From Gimesia chilikensis (lineage in GTDB: Bacteria > Planctomycetota > Planctomycetia > Planctomycetales > Planctomycetaceae): a stretch of 64,000 nt of DNA. Each line of letters starts with the position of its first letter. Within the stretch, counting starts at the first letter, position 1. The stretch spans positions 3,209,748 to 3,273,747 of the forward strand of contig NZ_CP036266.1 in the NCBI RefSeq assembly GCF_007744075.1. Reading direction: 5' to 3'. Of this stretch, positions 1-9,226 are shown piece by piece. The translations under genes were made by a program, and so were the position numbers. The notes under the pieces were generated by a model that was not told where the DNA came from, made no database searches, and saw only the letters and a program-made list of their open reading frames with translations.

Positions 1-1
1 G

Positions 2-115
2 AAGCCTGAAAGGCAACCGGGCCACAGCAGGGAGTGGGTACACCCGAACACAGAGAGCACTCACAGTTCCAGCGAATCTGGTAAGACTTACATTGTCGAT
101 ATTACCTTAAGTTGA
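2..115 (+). CDS. Possible C-terminal tail of a gene entering from the left edge
   Basis: One forward frame is open from base 2 to a TGA at 113-115 and gives 37 residues ending in GKTYIVDITLS. The hydrophilic, Ser/Thr/His-rich stretch followed by a short beta-like end could be the last residues of a protein starting outside the window. A second forward frame is also open over nearly the same span, so this is not proof of coding. Nothing identifies a family. The nearest following gene starts at 310 on the same strand. Confidence 0.3.
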   Translation, partial: KPERQPGHSREWVHPNTESTHSSSESGKTYIVDITLS

Positions 116-309
116 ACGAGAATCATTATTTGGGAAGTGACGAATCGCCAGAGAACTGTCGCTCACGGGTGTGCCTTGCATTGCATACCAGACTCATCAC
201 TTTTATGATCTCTTCTGCCAGTAACTACGTATAATAAAAGTCTGCCTGCTCGGCAGTGAATTTTGATTTATGACTTATAACTACCGGTTTTGAATTTCAG
301 GGATTACGA

Positions 310-792
310 ATGGACTTTGAAAAACGTCTTAAGCACGCGATCAATAAGGGGCGTGCGGCCAAAGATGAAGAAACCCGGCAGGAAGTCGGTAAGAAGATGT
401 CCGAGGAGGAGTTTCGTAATCTTCATCTTCAGTACCGACTCGAACTGACTGACCACATTGATAACTGTCTGAAGAAACTGGCCGATCACTTCCCCGGTTT
501 TCAGTTCAATACAGTTATGGGTGAAGAGGGCTGGGGATCCCGCATTACCCGCGATGATGTCAATCTGTCACGTGGCAAGGCACAGACACTGTACAGTCGG
601 CTGGAAATGATTGTCAGGCCATTTACAGAAACACATATTATTGAACTGGTTGCTAAAGCAACCATTCGCAATAAAGAGACCTTTAACCGCTCGCATTATC
701 AGTTTATTGCAGAGGCTGACATTCAGTCTTTTCAGGATCTCATGGACTTGTGGATCCTGGAATTTGCCGAACAGTTCTCTTTTCAGTCGTAA
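310..792 (+). CDS. Conserved hypothetical protein (160 aa)
   Basis: This is a soluble, charged protein with no signal peptide or membrane segment. The first 50 residues are lysine/glutamate-rich and probably helical. A GEEGWGSR stretch lies near residue 75, and the C-terminal half has an alternating pattern suggesting an alpha/beta fold that ends in LEFAEQF. I recognise the general look of a planctomycete conserved hypothetical protein but know no function. The ATG follows an AGGGA-like site in tcagggattacgaATG. The upstream 195 nt hold a TATAAT-like hexamer at 230-235 and a small hairpin (CTGCC/GGCAG at 242-256), either of which may be incidental. It lies 60 nt before eda on the same strand, so co-transcription is possible. 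Confidence 0.75.
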   Translation: MDFEKRLKHAINKGRAAKDEETRQEVGKKMSEEEFRNLHLQYRLELTDHIDNCLKKLADHFPGFQFNTVMGEEGWGSRITRDDVNLSRGKAQTLYSRLEMIVRPFTETHIIELVAKATIRNKETFNRSHYQFIAEADIQSFQDLMDLWILEFAEQFSFQS

Positions 793-852
793 TAAACGAA
801 CTCTATTCCTATCAGCTTGATCAAGATATCAGAGAAACAGGGGTAACAGCAG

Positions 853-1500
853 ATGAGTCGTCACGCGGATTTCTCACAGGTTATGGATCGTGGTGCAGTG
901 GCGATTATTCGCGCTCCCTCCAGTGAATTACTGGTCGATGTTTCCAAAGCCATCTATGCCGGGGGCCTGGATGTGATTGAAGTCACATTCACCGTCCCCA
1001 ATGTCCTGGATATTCTGGCTCAGGTGAAACGTGAGATCGGCGACAAGATCCTGTTGGGGGCCGGGACGGTTCTGGACCCGGAATCAGCGCGGGCTGCGAT
1101 TCTGGCCGGGGCGGAGTTTATTGTGACTCCGACTGTGAATCCAGATGTGATCGAGCTCTGTAACCGTTATGATAAGCTGATCATGACGGGCGCGTTTACA
1201 CCCACCGAGGTGCTGACTGCCTGGGAATCCGGGGCGGACATAATTAAGGTCTTCCCGGCTTTTGTCGGTGGCCCCGAGTATCTCAAAGCCCTGCACGGTC
1301 CCCTGCCCCAGATCCCGCTCATGCCTACAGGCGGAGTCGATCTGGAAACGCTGCCTGCCTATATGAAAGCAGGTGCCTGTGCCGTCGGTCTGGGTAGTTC
1401 GCTGGTGACGAAACAGATGGTCGCTGATGGCGATCTGGAAGGGATCCAGAAGTTGACCGCTGAATACATGGCCAAAATTGCCGAGCTTCGCAAAGCCTGA
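853..1500 (+). CDS. eda: 2-dehydro-3-deoxy-phosphogluconate / 4-hydroxy-2-oxoglutarate aldolase
   Basis: This is a class I (Schiff-base) aldolase that splits KDPG to pyruvate and glyceraldehyde 3-phosphate, or 4-hydroxy-2-oxoglutarate to pyruvate and glyoxylate. It is the last step of the Entner-Doudoroff route and also serves uronate catabolism. At 215 aa it is full length for the family. The visible active-site elements are EVTFTVP with Glu43, the GAGTV turn at 69-73, the Schiff-base lysine in IKVFPAF (Lys132) and the phosphate-binding PTGGV loop near 158. The arginine common in the proteobacterial enzyme after Glu43 is replaced, as in the Thermotoga-type sequence. A weak AGGGG lies upstream of the ATG. 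No edd or glucose genes are adjacent, so the physiological substrate is not shown by context. Confidence 0.95.
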   Translation: MSRHADFSQVMDRGAVAIIRAPSSELLVDVSKAIYAGGLDVIEVTFTVPNVLDILAQVKREIGDKILLGAGTVLDPESARAAILAGAEFIVTPTVNPDVIELCNRYDKLIMTGAFTPTEVLTAWESGADIIKVFPAFVGGPEYLKALHGPLPQIPLMPTGGVDLETLPAYMKAGACAVGLGSSLVTKQMVADGDLEGIQKLTAEYMAKIAELRKA

Positions 1501-1857
1501 TTCAACAAGGCTTTATAAATAACTGACCAGTCTGGCCATTTAAGTCTGACGGGTTGGAGCAGTACTGATACAACTGTTTCAGCCCGAAAGATCGTCTCAA
1601 GTCGTAAGATCCGAATGGACGATATTTTCCGATAGTCGGCATTCGGTCTACTAGTGGTCCGTCGATTCTGAATTGACGGTTCAAGCGACGCCAGGCGAGC
1701 GTACGGCCCATTTCAGGCTGCTTGTCATGCCAGAGTTCGATCCATCACTAGTATTCCCGTACGTCATGGCTGTTGGATCAGTTACCATAATCGCAGGAGG
1801 GGCTCCAGGGCAGGATGGCCTGATTCTATTGTCATCCAGCCATGGAGGTGCATTGGC
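1501..1857. other. Intergenic region with a 21-bp near-perfect palindrome
   Basis: This 357-nt gap lies between eda and the secreted-protein gene. At 1659-1679 there is an inverted repeat centred on T1669 with ten-base arms (CCGTCGATTC / GAATTGACGG, one G-T pair). This looks like a dimeric-regulator operator rather than a terminator. A 62-codon TTG-initiated frame (1673-1861) overlaps the next start, but I see no ribosome site for it. A GGAGG at 1844-1848 serves the downstream ATG at 1858. Confidence 0.4.
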
Positions 1858-3495
1858 ATGAGACTATTTTCACTACTGGTAATCAGTTGCTGTATCTGGA
1901 GTGGCGCTGCAACTTCTGTTTCTGCAGCGACGGCACCGCCTGTCTTTACCAGTAAAACGCAGTTCCGGATTCCTTATCACTACGATCAGGCGGAAATTGA
2001 TCGTCTGGGGGCCCGGGAGATTCGTCTCTATGTCTCGACTGATCGCGGAGTCAGCTGGAATCATCAGCAATCGGTCTCTCCTTCGACGCGGAAATTTCCT
2101 TTCACGGCGACCCAGGATGGCGAATACTGGTTCTCGGTCCGGACACTTGATGCCAATAATCAACTGCACCCTTCGGGGCGCGTTTTCGAACCTGGTCTGC
2201 GTGTGGTCATCGATACCACCCCTCCCCAGCTCGATCTGGATCTGAAACAGGTTTCTCCGGGAAAAGTTCAGCTGATCTGGAACGCTGAGGACAAATATCT
2301 GGACCCTACGAAACTGGTTCTGGAATATGCCCAGAATGGGAGCCAGGACTGGCAACGTGTGATTGTTGCCCCTAACAGCCGAGGTCAGACGACCTGGTCA
2401 ATTTCGCAGGGGGGCGTTGTTTCTGTACGAGGCATGATCAAAGACCGAGCGAACAACGTGGGGAGCAGCCAGAAACAGATTCGCGTCGTGGCTGCAGCCA
2501 GCCGCACATTACCCAAGCCGAAGCAGGATCTACCAGATTTCAATCAGCCGATCGCGCAGGGATCGCTTCCCGATCAGAGTCTAACACAGAACGATCCGGG
2601 TTCACCGGCTCCTTATTCCAGTCTGAAGCAACCCGGTCAGCCGGAACAGCCTGGTGCGCTTGAACCATCTACTCCGCTGGCGAATCGTCAGATGCCCGGG
2701 GTCTTTCCCCGAGAGGGACAATTTGATCCCGCTCCACCAGCGGGGGCTCCCGTCCAGGATTCGGTCAAAGGACAGTACGTTGCCGACGATCCCGAAAAAC
2801 GGCCTGCATATGCGAAAAACCGGTATCCGATGCCTGCTCAAAACTGGTCGGCTGATCGGAAACAGGTATTGAACGGGACTCAGTTCCAGATCGGTTTCCA
2901 GGTCGACGAGGTTGGACCTTCGGGAGTGGGAGCTGTCGAGCTTTATATTACAGAAGATAATGGCCAGAAATGGTATAAATACGGTGAAGACCCCGATAAA
3001 AAGAGTCCCTTCCAGGTCGAAGTTCCCAACGATGGAATTTACGGATTTACCCTGCGGGTTCGCAGTGGTGCCGGGTTGGCCGATGCCCTGCCCAAGTCAG
3101 GCGAAAAGCCTGATGTGGTCGTTGTGGTAGACCGTCAGGCGCCGGTGATTCAACTGGACCCAGTGGTTCAGGGAGTGGGGGGGGAAGCGAATAAAGTCAC
3201 GATTTCCTGGAATATCAGCGAGCCTAACCCTGCAGAAAAGCCAATCGCCATCAATTACTCGACCCAGCCAGGTGGTCCCTGGGAGCCGATTGTGGAGTGG
3301 CAGGAGGACCAGGGGCGGTTTACCTGGTCGGTTCGCCCCGGGAATCCTTCCAAATTTTATCTGCAAGTTGTTGCGAGAGATGCCGCCGGCAACATCTCTC
3401 AACAAGTGACACCTCAGCCGATCGTAGTCGACCTGACGAAACCGTCAGGTCGGATCGTGGATGTGGAAGTTCTGAGCAGAAAGCCTTCTTACTAA
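1858..3495 (+). CDS. Secreted beta-rich (Ig/fibronectin-like) protein of unknown function
   Basis: At 545 aa it has an N-terminal Sec signal peptide (residues 1 to about 24: short basic start, hydrophobic core, cleavage near VSAATA). The mature protein repeats a module with the phrase 'ST/TEDxGxxW' followed by 'DGxYxFxxR' and a 'VDxxxP' edge. This occurs near residues 55-120 and again near 355-430, each followed by a second beta segment ending in a DxAGN/DRANN turn (about 195 and 505). A proline/glutamine-rich linker separates the halves (about 215-330). The pattern suggests tandem Ig-like or fibronectin III-like domains in an exported cell-envelope protein; the function is not recognisable. 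GGAGG 9 nt before the ATG fixes the start. The last codons overlap the convergent tatA-like gene by 4 nt. Confidence 0.75.
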   Translation: MRLFSLLVISCCIWSGAATSVSAATAPPVFTSKTQFRIPYHYDQAEIDRLGAREIRLYVSTDRGVSWNHQQSVSPSTRKFPFTATQDGEYWFSVRTLDANNQLHPSGRVFEPGLRVVIDTTPPQLDLDLKQVSPGKVQLIWNAEDKYLDPTKLVLEYAQNGSQDWQRVIVAPNSRGQTTWSISQGGVVSVRGMIKDRANNVGSSQKQIRVVAAASRTLPKPKQDLPDFNQPIAQGSLPDQSLTQNDPGSPAPYSSLKQPGQPEQPGALEPSTPLANRQMPGVFPREGQFDPAPPAGAPVQDSVKGQYVADDPEKRPAYAKNRYPMPAQNWSADRKQVLNGTQFQIGFQVDEVGPSGVGAVELYITEDNGQKWYKYGEDPDKKSPFQVEVPNDGIYGFTLRVRSGAGLADALPKSGEKPDVVVVVDRQAPVIQLDPVVQGVGGEANKVTISWNISEPNPAEKPIAINYSTQPGGPWEPIVEWQEDQGRFTWSVRPGNPSKFYLQVVARDAAGNISQQVTPQPIVVDLTKPSGRIVDVEVLSRKPSY

Positions 3496-3815
3496 GCCTG
3501 CTCTGATTTTTCTTCTTTGGGTTCGGAACTGGGAACTTCGAATTTCGGAGCAGTGAATTCTTCCGAACGTTCTTCCGGTTTGGGGCGTGGTGTTTCAGGC
3601 TGAGAATGTGAGTAAGAAGCCTGATTGACTTCGTCCTCGATACCACTCACTCCCTTTTTGAATTCGACAATCCCCTTACCCAGGCTGCGTGCGACTTCTG
3701 GCAATCGTTTGCCAAACAGCAGCAGGGCAATAATGCCGACAATAATCATTTCATAACCGCCAGGCATACCCAGAAAGGCGGGGACGGCATTGATGTGTGT
3801 GATGGTCTGGAACAT
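3492..3815 (-). CDS. tatA: TatA/TatB-like twin-arginine translocase subunit (107 aa)
   Basis: This is a small membrane protein of the Sec-independent Tat export pathway, which forms the transport pore or primes TatBC for folded substrates. It has an unusually long N-terminal stretch, one hydrophobic helix (about 22-34), the hallmark FGKRLPE hinge (34-40), then an amphipathic helix RSLGKGIVEFKKG and an acidic, Pro/Glu-rich tail. The tail of about 50 residues and the absence of a glutamate-rich TatB helix favour TatA/E over TatB. GAGAGG lies upstream of the ATG. It is preceded by a second tatA-like gene on the same strand. No tatC is within the window, so the pair acts with a distant partner. 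Confidence 0.85.
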   Translation of the reverse strand: MFQTITHINAVPAFLGMPGGYEMIIVGIIALLLFGKRLPEVARSLGKGIVEFKKGVSGIEDEVNQASYSHSQPETPRPKPEERSEEFTAPKFEVPSSEPKEEKSEQA

Positions 3816-3942
3816 GTTTTAACCTCTCAATTATCATGAAGGTGATGAAGGTGTTCCGCAAATTGGAAAGCACTGTGCACCTTGTGGCGATTGGAAACTG
3901 AATTCAACCTCTGATTCGCGCAGTCGCGGTTCGTCAGCCTGA

Positions 3943-4140
3943 CTAGCTGTCTTTGGAGGAATCCTGCGAAGAGATCTTTGAGGAATCGTCATCGGATTCC
4001 TCCCCTTCCTTCGCTCCTTTTTTGAATTCGACAATGCTTCTACCGAGGGAATTCATCACGCCGGGCAGACGTTTGCCAAACAGCAGGAGAACAATTCCCA
4101 GAATAATGACGACTTCAATCCAGCCAGGAAAGCCAAACAT
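3943..4140 (-). CDS. tatA: TatA-like twin-arginine translocase subunit (65 aa)
   Basis: This is a compact TatA/E-type protein with a short periplasmic start MFGFPG, a transmembrane helix (about 7-20), the FGKRLP hinge at 21-26, an amphipathic helix with SIVEFKKG, and a Ser/Asp-rich acidic tail. Length and architecture are typical of minimal TatA/TatE. It lies 127 nt upstream of the other tatA-like gene on the same strand; the hinge and amphipathic helix are nearly the same, so the two probably arose by tandem duplication and diverged in the tail. A GGGAC-like site precedes the ATG. Confidence 0.85.
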   Translation of the reverse strand: MFGFPGWIEVVIILGIVLLLFGKRLPGVMNSLGRSIVEFKKGAKEGEESDDDSSKISSQDSSKDS

Positions 4141-4578
4141 ACTAACGGTCCCGTTAACTTCTATGAATCGGTCGAGGTAGACGATTCCGTGAATCTCTGT
4201 AATCCGGTTCTTTCAGTGAAATGGTAACAGATGGAAGCTTCACCGAAAATGAACACCAGCATAGTCGGGATGTTCCAATCGGGTATGCTCTGCCGGCGGC
4301 AGGGAGAGATCAGGAGGAAATCTAATTCCCGCATGATGGCCCTGCGAAACGATATCTCGAAGGAAATCCCAGTGATGGATATCCACTCGGTTTGCCCGCA
4401 GGAGAGTCGCAGGAGGATTGAGCGGTAAGTAATTAAATCATAACCGCCCAAACGCGGCTGTCAACAGAATTTAAGGGCTCATTTCTGCTGAATTTCTATT
4501 CCGTATTTAAAAATGAGAATCCTGCGGGTCGTAACCGACTCCGGAGATCCTCCGTATAGCGGAAATTATCCCCTGTTC
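4141..4578. other. Intergenic region, no convincing gene
   Basis: This 438-nt stretch lies between the second tatA-like gene and the end of the 350-aa gene. Short frames exist on both strands (the longest about 96 codons on -), but none has a ribosome site, recognisable composition or domain. It probably holds the promoter of the tatA pair. I see no hairpin with a T-run. Confidence 0.4.
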
Positions 4579-5631
4579 TTAACCTGTTGTCGCATCAAGG
4601 GATGTCCGTTGGAGTAAAAGCTGCATTTCGATCCACTGACTTTGCCTGGCAAACGTATCGAGGGAGGCATTCCCTGAGGCTGCTGACTCTGCACAGCAGT
4701 CGACGAACTCGTTCAGCGACCATTTGCCACTGGACACCAGTGGGGTCTGCCAGTCTAAAACCTGGTTGTCCCCAAACTGTGCAAATAAAGGGGCGATGAC
4801 GTCCGGGAGTTCATTGAGCAGCGGGTGATGGCCGACTGCCCTGCTCCAGTATTTGGCGTTTGAATCGTCGGGCTCACGGCGGTGCATGATGTGATGCCAG
4901 TAGTCACCAGCACGATGTCTGCCGTCATGTTGCACCGACTGCGAATATTGATGGCTTTCCTCGAGGTAATCATGGATGCAAAGCAGGCCAGCTTTCACGG
5001 CTTTAGCATCAGGGCGGGAGCTGATATTGGGCAGATCCTCCTCTGGCTGATATGCCTGCAGGAGTGAATAAAGCCACTCGTATTCCGAGCCGGGTTCGTG
5101 AGGAGCCAGCTCCGGTAAATGTCGGGGGAATCCATGATAATCGTCGAGGTCGATCACGGCATCAAGTATCTGGCAGTCCGCTTCAGCCTGAATCAGTTGA
5201 ATGAATGCCTGCCAGAGCAGATGGTTGTTGGCTTTCAGATTCTGCAGGTTCTGTAAGTCCTCTTTTCTGAACAGGACCAATGCATGTTCCAGGGGATTCA
5301 AGGCCAGGGATGCAGCAGTGGGAGTCAGTGTGTCCCACGCCTGACCAAAGAGCGTCGCTCCGTTCAAACGGCACACGATCAGACTGTTATGCGGAGTTTC
5401 CAGTTGACCCGATACCAGTGGATGCGGCAAGCCGCAGTCTGAAATAGGAAAATCCAGAAATCCCACAAAATCAGCTGCTGTCTGCTCACAGAGTCCGGTG
5501 ATGTCTGCCGCTGACAGATCACAAGTCTGATTCTGAGGAAAGGCTCCAGCTTTCAGTGTGGATCCTTCCTGGGGCACTGGAATTGTTGCTGAGTATTGCT
5601 GCGGTAGAAAAAGCTGGATCGTGGCTGCCAT
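4579..5631 (-). CDS. Hypothetical protein (350 aa)
   Basis: This is a soluble protein without signal peptide or transmembrane helix, rich in Leu/Gln/Asp. Around residues 217-270 it has a dense His/Tyr/Trp segment (HDYLEESHQYSQS, then GDYWHHIMHRREPDDSNAKYW, then VGHHPLL). This looks like a conserved metal- or substrate-binding site, but I cannot name a family. The N-terminal 60 residues are beta-like. The ATG has no clear Shine-Dalgarno. The gene sits alone between the tatA genes and the PQQ gene on the same strand, 99 nt downstream of the latter's end. Confidence 0.7.
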   Translation of the reverse strand: MAATIQLFLPQQYSATIPVPQEGSTLKAGAFPQNQTCDLSAADITGLCEQTAADFVGFLDFPISDCGLPHPLVSGQLETPHNSLIVCRLNGATLFGQAWDTLTPTAASLALNPLEHALVLFRKEDLQNLQNLKANNHLLWQAFIQLIQAEADCQILDAVIDLDDYHGFPRHLPELAPHEPGSEYEWLYSLLQAYQPEEDLPNISSRPDAKAVKAGLLCIHDYLEESHQYSQSVQHDGRHRAGDYWHHIMHRREPDDSNAKYWSRAVGHHPLLNELPDVIAPLFAQFGDNQVLDWQTPLVSSGKWSLNEFVDCCAESAASGNASLDTFARQSQWIEMQLLLQRTSLDATTG

Positions 5632-5730
5632 GGGGATTCACTTTTACGGGTTAATTCAGATCGTTCGACAGCCTTACCCTAACGGATTTTCTCCTGCACT
5701 GAAAGTCAATACAAGACTTTAGAAGCTGGT

Positions 5731-8700
5731 TCATTCCGGAGTGAAACAGCAGAGCTGACCGTTCTCCAGCGTGACGAAAATGCGGCCATGGGAATCGATG
5801 GCGGTCCCCCCTTTCACAGCCAGTGCTGGCAGAGGATGAGACCAGAGATCGGTTCCTTCTCCGATGTCGATGGCGGTGAGGAACGGCTTCTCTGGTTGTT
5901 GGTCGGGATGTCCGGCTGTCAGCAGTGTCTGGGGAGACACAATGAAACTGGTGAAACGCCGCTGCTGCTGATCTTCCCAGAGGTTTTTACGTTTGATTGC
6001 CTGTCCCGTTCTGCGTGCCCGCATACTCAGCCAGCGGGCGACCTCTTTTTTCTCTTTAGGAGCTCCGGGAGGCAACGCTTCCTTGAGCGTCAGGTTGGTA
6101 AATACACTGCCTTCATAACTGGCATCATGCACGAGTTCCCTGCGGTCGGCGAGGGTATGTTCGATCGACAGGTATTTGCCATATTCAGGATAGTAGGGAT
6201 AAAAGGCGGTACGGTATTGAGAGGTGACCTCGGAACGCGGCGCGTTGAGGCACTTAAGAGTTTTGAGATCATAACGGGCAAGCTCATACACGCCTCCGGC
6301 CAGGAAACGGAGTTCATCGTCAGCTACATACAGGCTTCCCTGCAGGCTGATGCCACTGTTGACCGTGGGGGACAGAACTCCCGAGGTATTATTTTCCTGC
6401 TTGAGTTCTCCTGAGATAGGATCCAGGGCAACCAGGTGAGTGCCGTCAAAGTGAGCGATACCCGCTGCTGCGTATAAGGTGTTATCGTGGACGACGACTC
6501 CACCGGAAACGGGCCACGTCGAGATCAGCTTACCATACACGGGGATCCAGCGGACTGTGGGAGCCACGCGAAATGACCAGAGTGGTTCGCCTGTTCTGGC
6601 CGCATACGCATAGACGCGTCCGTCAGCTGAGCCCACAAACAGGCGGTCCTGTGCGATTGTGGGAGGATAGTAGATCGCTCCGCCGGTATAGCGTTTCCAG
6701 ACCGGTTTCCCTTCCAGGTCGAAAGCAGAGATTGCCCCATTGCGGTCTCCGACAAAAATCAAGTCTCCTGCCACAACCGGGGCTGTAGGGAGAGCGTTAC
6801 TGACAACTTTCGTGGTCCATACCTGTTTTGTTTTCACGGGGATTGCGACGTTGGTGCTGGAAGATTGTCGGGCATCACCTCGGAAAGCGGTCCAGTCCTG
6901 TTCACTCGCTGAAAGTGGTTCAACTGTTTCCAACTGATCCGTGTATCGGGTAAGTCGCGGGGGCGTTTGTGCAGCGGGAGTGGACGAATTCTGTTCCGGG
7001 CCCAGACTGATGTGACCATAAAGCGAAAGTTCGCAACCACACATCCAGGGGCCCCAGTACAGTAGTCCGTTCGAGACGATCACGCCATCCTGACAGGGGG
7101 GCCGCATCGGGGCGATATGCTGCGCTGAATCGGTGGCCGTTTCCAGTCGGACAGTACCGCCTCTGGTTCGGAAAAAGATGCTGTCGACGCTACCGGTCGC
7201 CCGGGTACAGGCACGGCGGGTGGGGAGTGCCGCGAGGACGTCACCCGTTGCGTAGTCCAGCTTCATGCCTGTCTCTTTGGGGCCGGCTGCATAGATGCCA
7301 TCCTTTCTGAGCACCAGTTGCAGATTTCCATGCTCTTTTTCCCACATCAGGTAGCCATCGGCCGCAGAGGCGGAAACAAGGTGTAGCCGTTGTGGACCAG
7401 CAAAAAACAGGTAGTCATCGCTGCATTTCAGATAGGTGGTGGTAGCGTAACCCGTCACATAATGTTGTGCACGCTGGTTGGAACCGATTGAAGCCAGAAG
7501 CTTGGGATCGTTGTTCTTCCACAGTTGTTTGCCCTTTTTCGTCTCCAGGCATGCCAGGAATTTATCTGGGCAGTAGTAGAAAATGCGTCCGTTTTTCATA
7601 CAGACGCCCCGGCTGTCTATATAGTCCTGATCTTTGAAGTGCCAGAGGATCTGTTTGTTGCTGATATCGATCGCCACGAAAGTTCTGCCGAAGCCGAATG
7701 CATTTTTCGGATCGGAATAATCATGGCCCTTCCACATGCCCCAGGGCCAGTGCCCCAGTCCACGCCGTGCTGATTTCTGGGTATCGACTTTGACCTCTTT
7801 ATTTCCGACCAGTGCATACAGCACGCCATCCTGCATGCCCATCCATTTCCAGACCGGTCCATCAGAGAACTTCTGATCGATCACGATTTCATCCCTGATC
7901 TTGCCGGTTTCACTGTCGATGATTTTGCAGGACTTATCATCGGCCATGTAAAGGGCATCGGGAGTGCCAATCATCGTGTTACGGTGAATCATGAATCCCT
8001 CAGGCAGAGGACGTTTCCAGAGGATCGTGCCGTTAAAGGCATTGATGCACATTAAAGTATTCAGAATGGCATTCTGATTCTGTTTGTGTGCGATATGCCC
8101 GAAGGCTTTGAAGACTTTCCCCCCCCGCTGCCACCGAAACTTCGGGCATGGGGGAAAATTTAGGATCGGCCAGAAACTGAGTGCGGTAAGGAGCCCGCGC
8201 ATTCTGATCTTCTGACTGAGGATTGTTGTCGGGACGGTGATAGGGATGCGTCCAATCATCGTTGCCTGCTGGAATCGGTTTGGTGAGTTCTCCCTCAGAA
8301 TGATAAGCGGTTCCCTGTGGACGCAGGACTCGGAGAATTTCTGCACGAGTCTGATCATTCTTAAGGGGGACTGGTACCAGGACGACATCGGCCAGATTAC
8401 TGGCAAGGGCAATTGAATTATTGGTTCCCGCATCAGCAAACAGACGACTTCCCAGATAACCCCGTTGATCTGCCAGCTTGCGGAGTTCAGCCAGTTGTGC
8501 TGCATCAGAAGACTGGAAATAGATCTGAAATTGAGTTTGTTCAATGAGTCGATTGATCTCAGATACCTGTTGATCCGGGAGCGGTCCCAATACGACGCAG
8601 ATACCCTGTTTCGTGTTCAATTTGGGGAGGCAGGCTTCCAGGAATGATGAACTCTCTTGCCCGCTAACAGCGGGTTCTTTCGAAAAGGTGGGAGACGATA

Positions 8701-8755
8701 CTCCGATCAACATCAGAAAGAGGAACAGGAAACTTGAAGTCCAGTATTTCTTCAT
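5731..8755 (-). CDS. PQQ-type beta-propeller secreted protein, reading frame broken at a G8 run
   Basis: Two overlapping frames read as one gene. The first starts at 8755 (MKKYWTSSF, signal peptide to about residue 25, GGAGA 6 nt upstream) and carries an N-terminal domain with LADVVLVPVPL and ILRVLRPQG, resembling a degenerate methyltransferase-like fold. It continues to SVAAGG. The second takes over at GGKVFKAFGHIA and runs to 5731 with repeated propeller blades of the types 'LYAL/AFD-G-LW', 'FVGSADGRVYAY' and 'LVALDPISG'. The junction is a run of eight G on the coding strand (8126-8119); seven G would restore one frame of about 1,007 residues. Either the base is a sequencing error, the gene is decayed or phase-variable, or slippage occurs. 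The exact catalytic role is unknown; such proteins are typically exported dehydrogenase-like or assembly-type propellers. Confidence 0.8.
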
Positions 8756-9226
8756 CTGAAATCTCCATTGATCAGGTATGGATTTCCGGGGAAACAAGTT
8801 GTCGTCTCAGCCAGCTTTGGGGAGGCTGTCTGCTGGCTTTATCATGTCTGTAAGAAATCAGATATTCAAAGAGAATCCTGAATAATCTGATGTTTTTATC
8901 TGAGTTCTTACATTCGATTTGGGGGCTGAATGGATTGAAAAACAGTGCTATCAGTTCAAATCTGGCTGATCCAACTGCTGTTTATGTGGACGTATGGTTA
9001 CGCTTCCGGGTAAAATCGGCGCGATCTTGAGAAAATTGGAATTATCGGCTGGTTAAAATGTAAATTCTGTGAACAATAAAGCCAAATCTGCTCCCCAGTC
9101 AGGTCTGGGTCAAACGTGATCTGGCTGAGTCGGAGTGCATCGGTTTAAGCTGAACAAGGGGACCTGTTCAAAACTTAAGCCCTGACGACTGGTGATTTTA
9201 TTTCAGGTCACTGGCGGTATTCTTGT
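8756..9226. other. Divergent intergenic region
   Basis: This gap of about 470 nt lies between the PQQ gene (-) and the 440-aa membrane protein (+), so it should hold promoters for both directions. It is AT-richer than the genes. I see no gene, T-run hairpin or obvious consensus promoter. Confidence 0.4.

Noticed and set aside
230-235. TATAAT hexamer upstream of the first complete gene
   Set aside because: No matching -35 element 16-18 bp upstream; single hexamers are frequent in AT-rich gaps.
1673-1861. 62-codon TTG-started frame overlapping the next ATG by ATGA
   Set aside because: No ribosome site and no recognisable composition; the overlap is what chance would give next to a real start, and the region also holds a palindrome that would not be expected inside a gene.
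4161-4451. 96-codon frame on the minus strand between tatA and the 350-aa gene
   Set aside because: Composition is unlike neighbours, no ribosome site, and an opposite-strand frame overlaps it.
8033-8544. Two separate overlapping genes in the PQQ locus
   Set aside because: The frames join seamlessly across the G8 run and each lacks what the other supplies (signal peptide versus propeller), so one frameshifted gene is the better reading.
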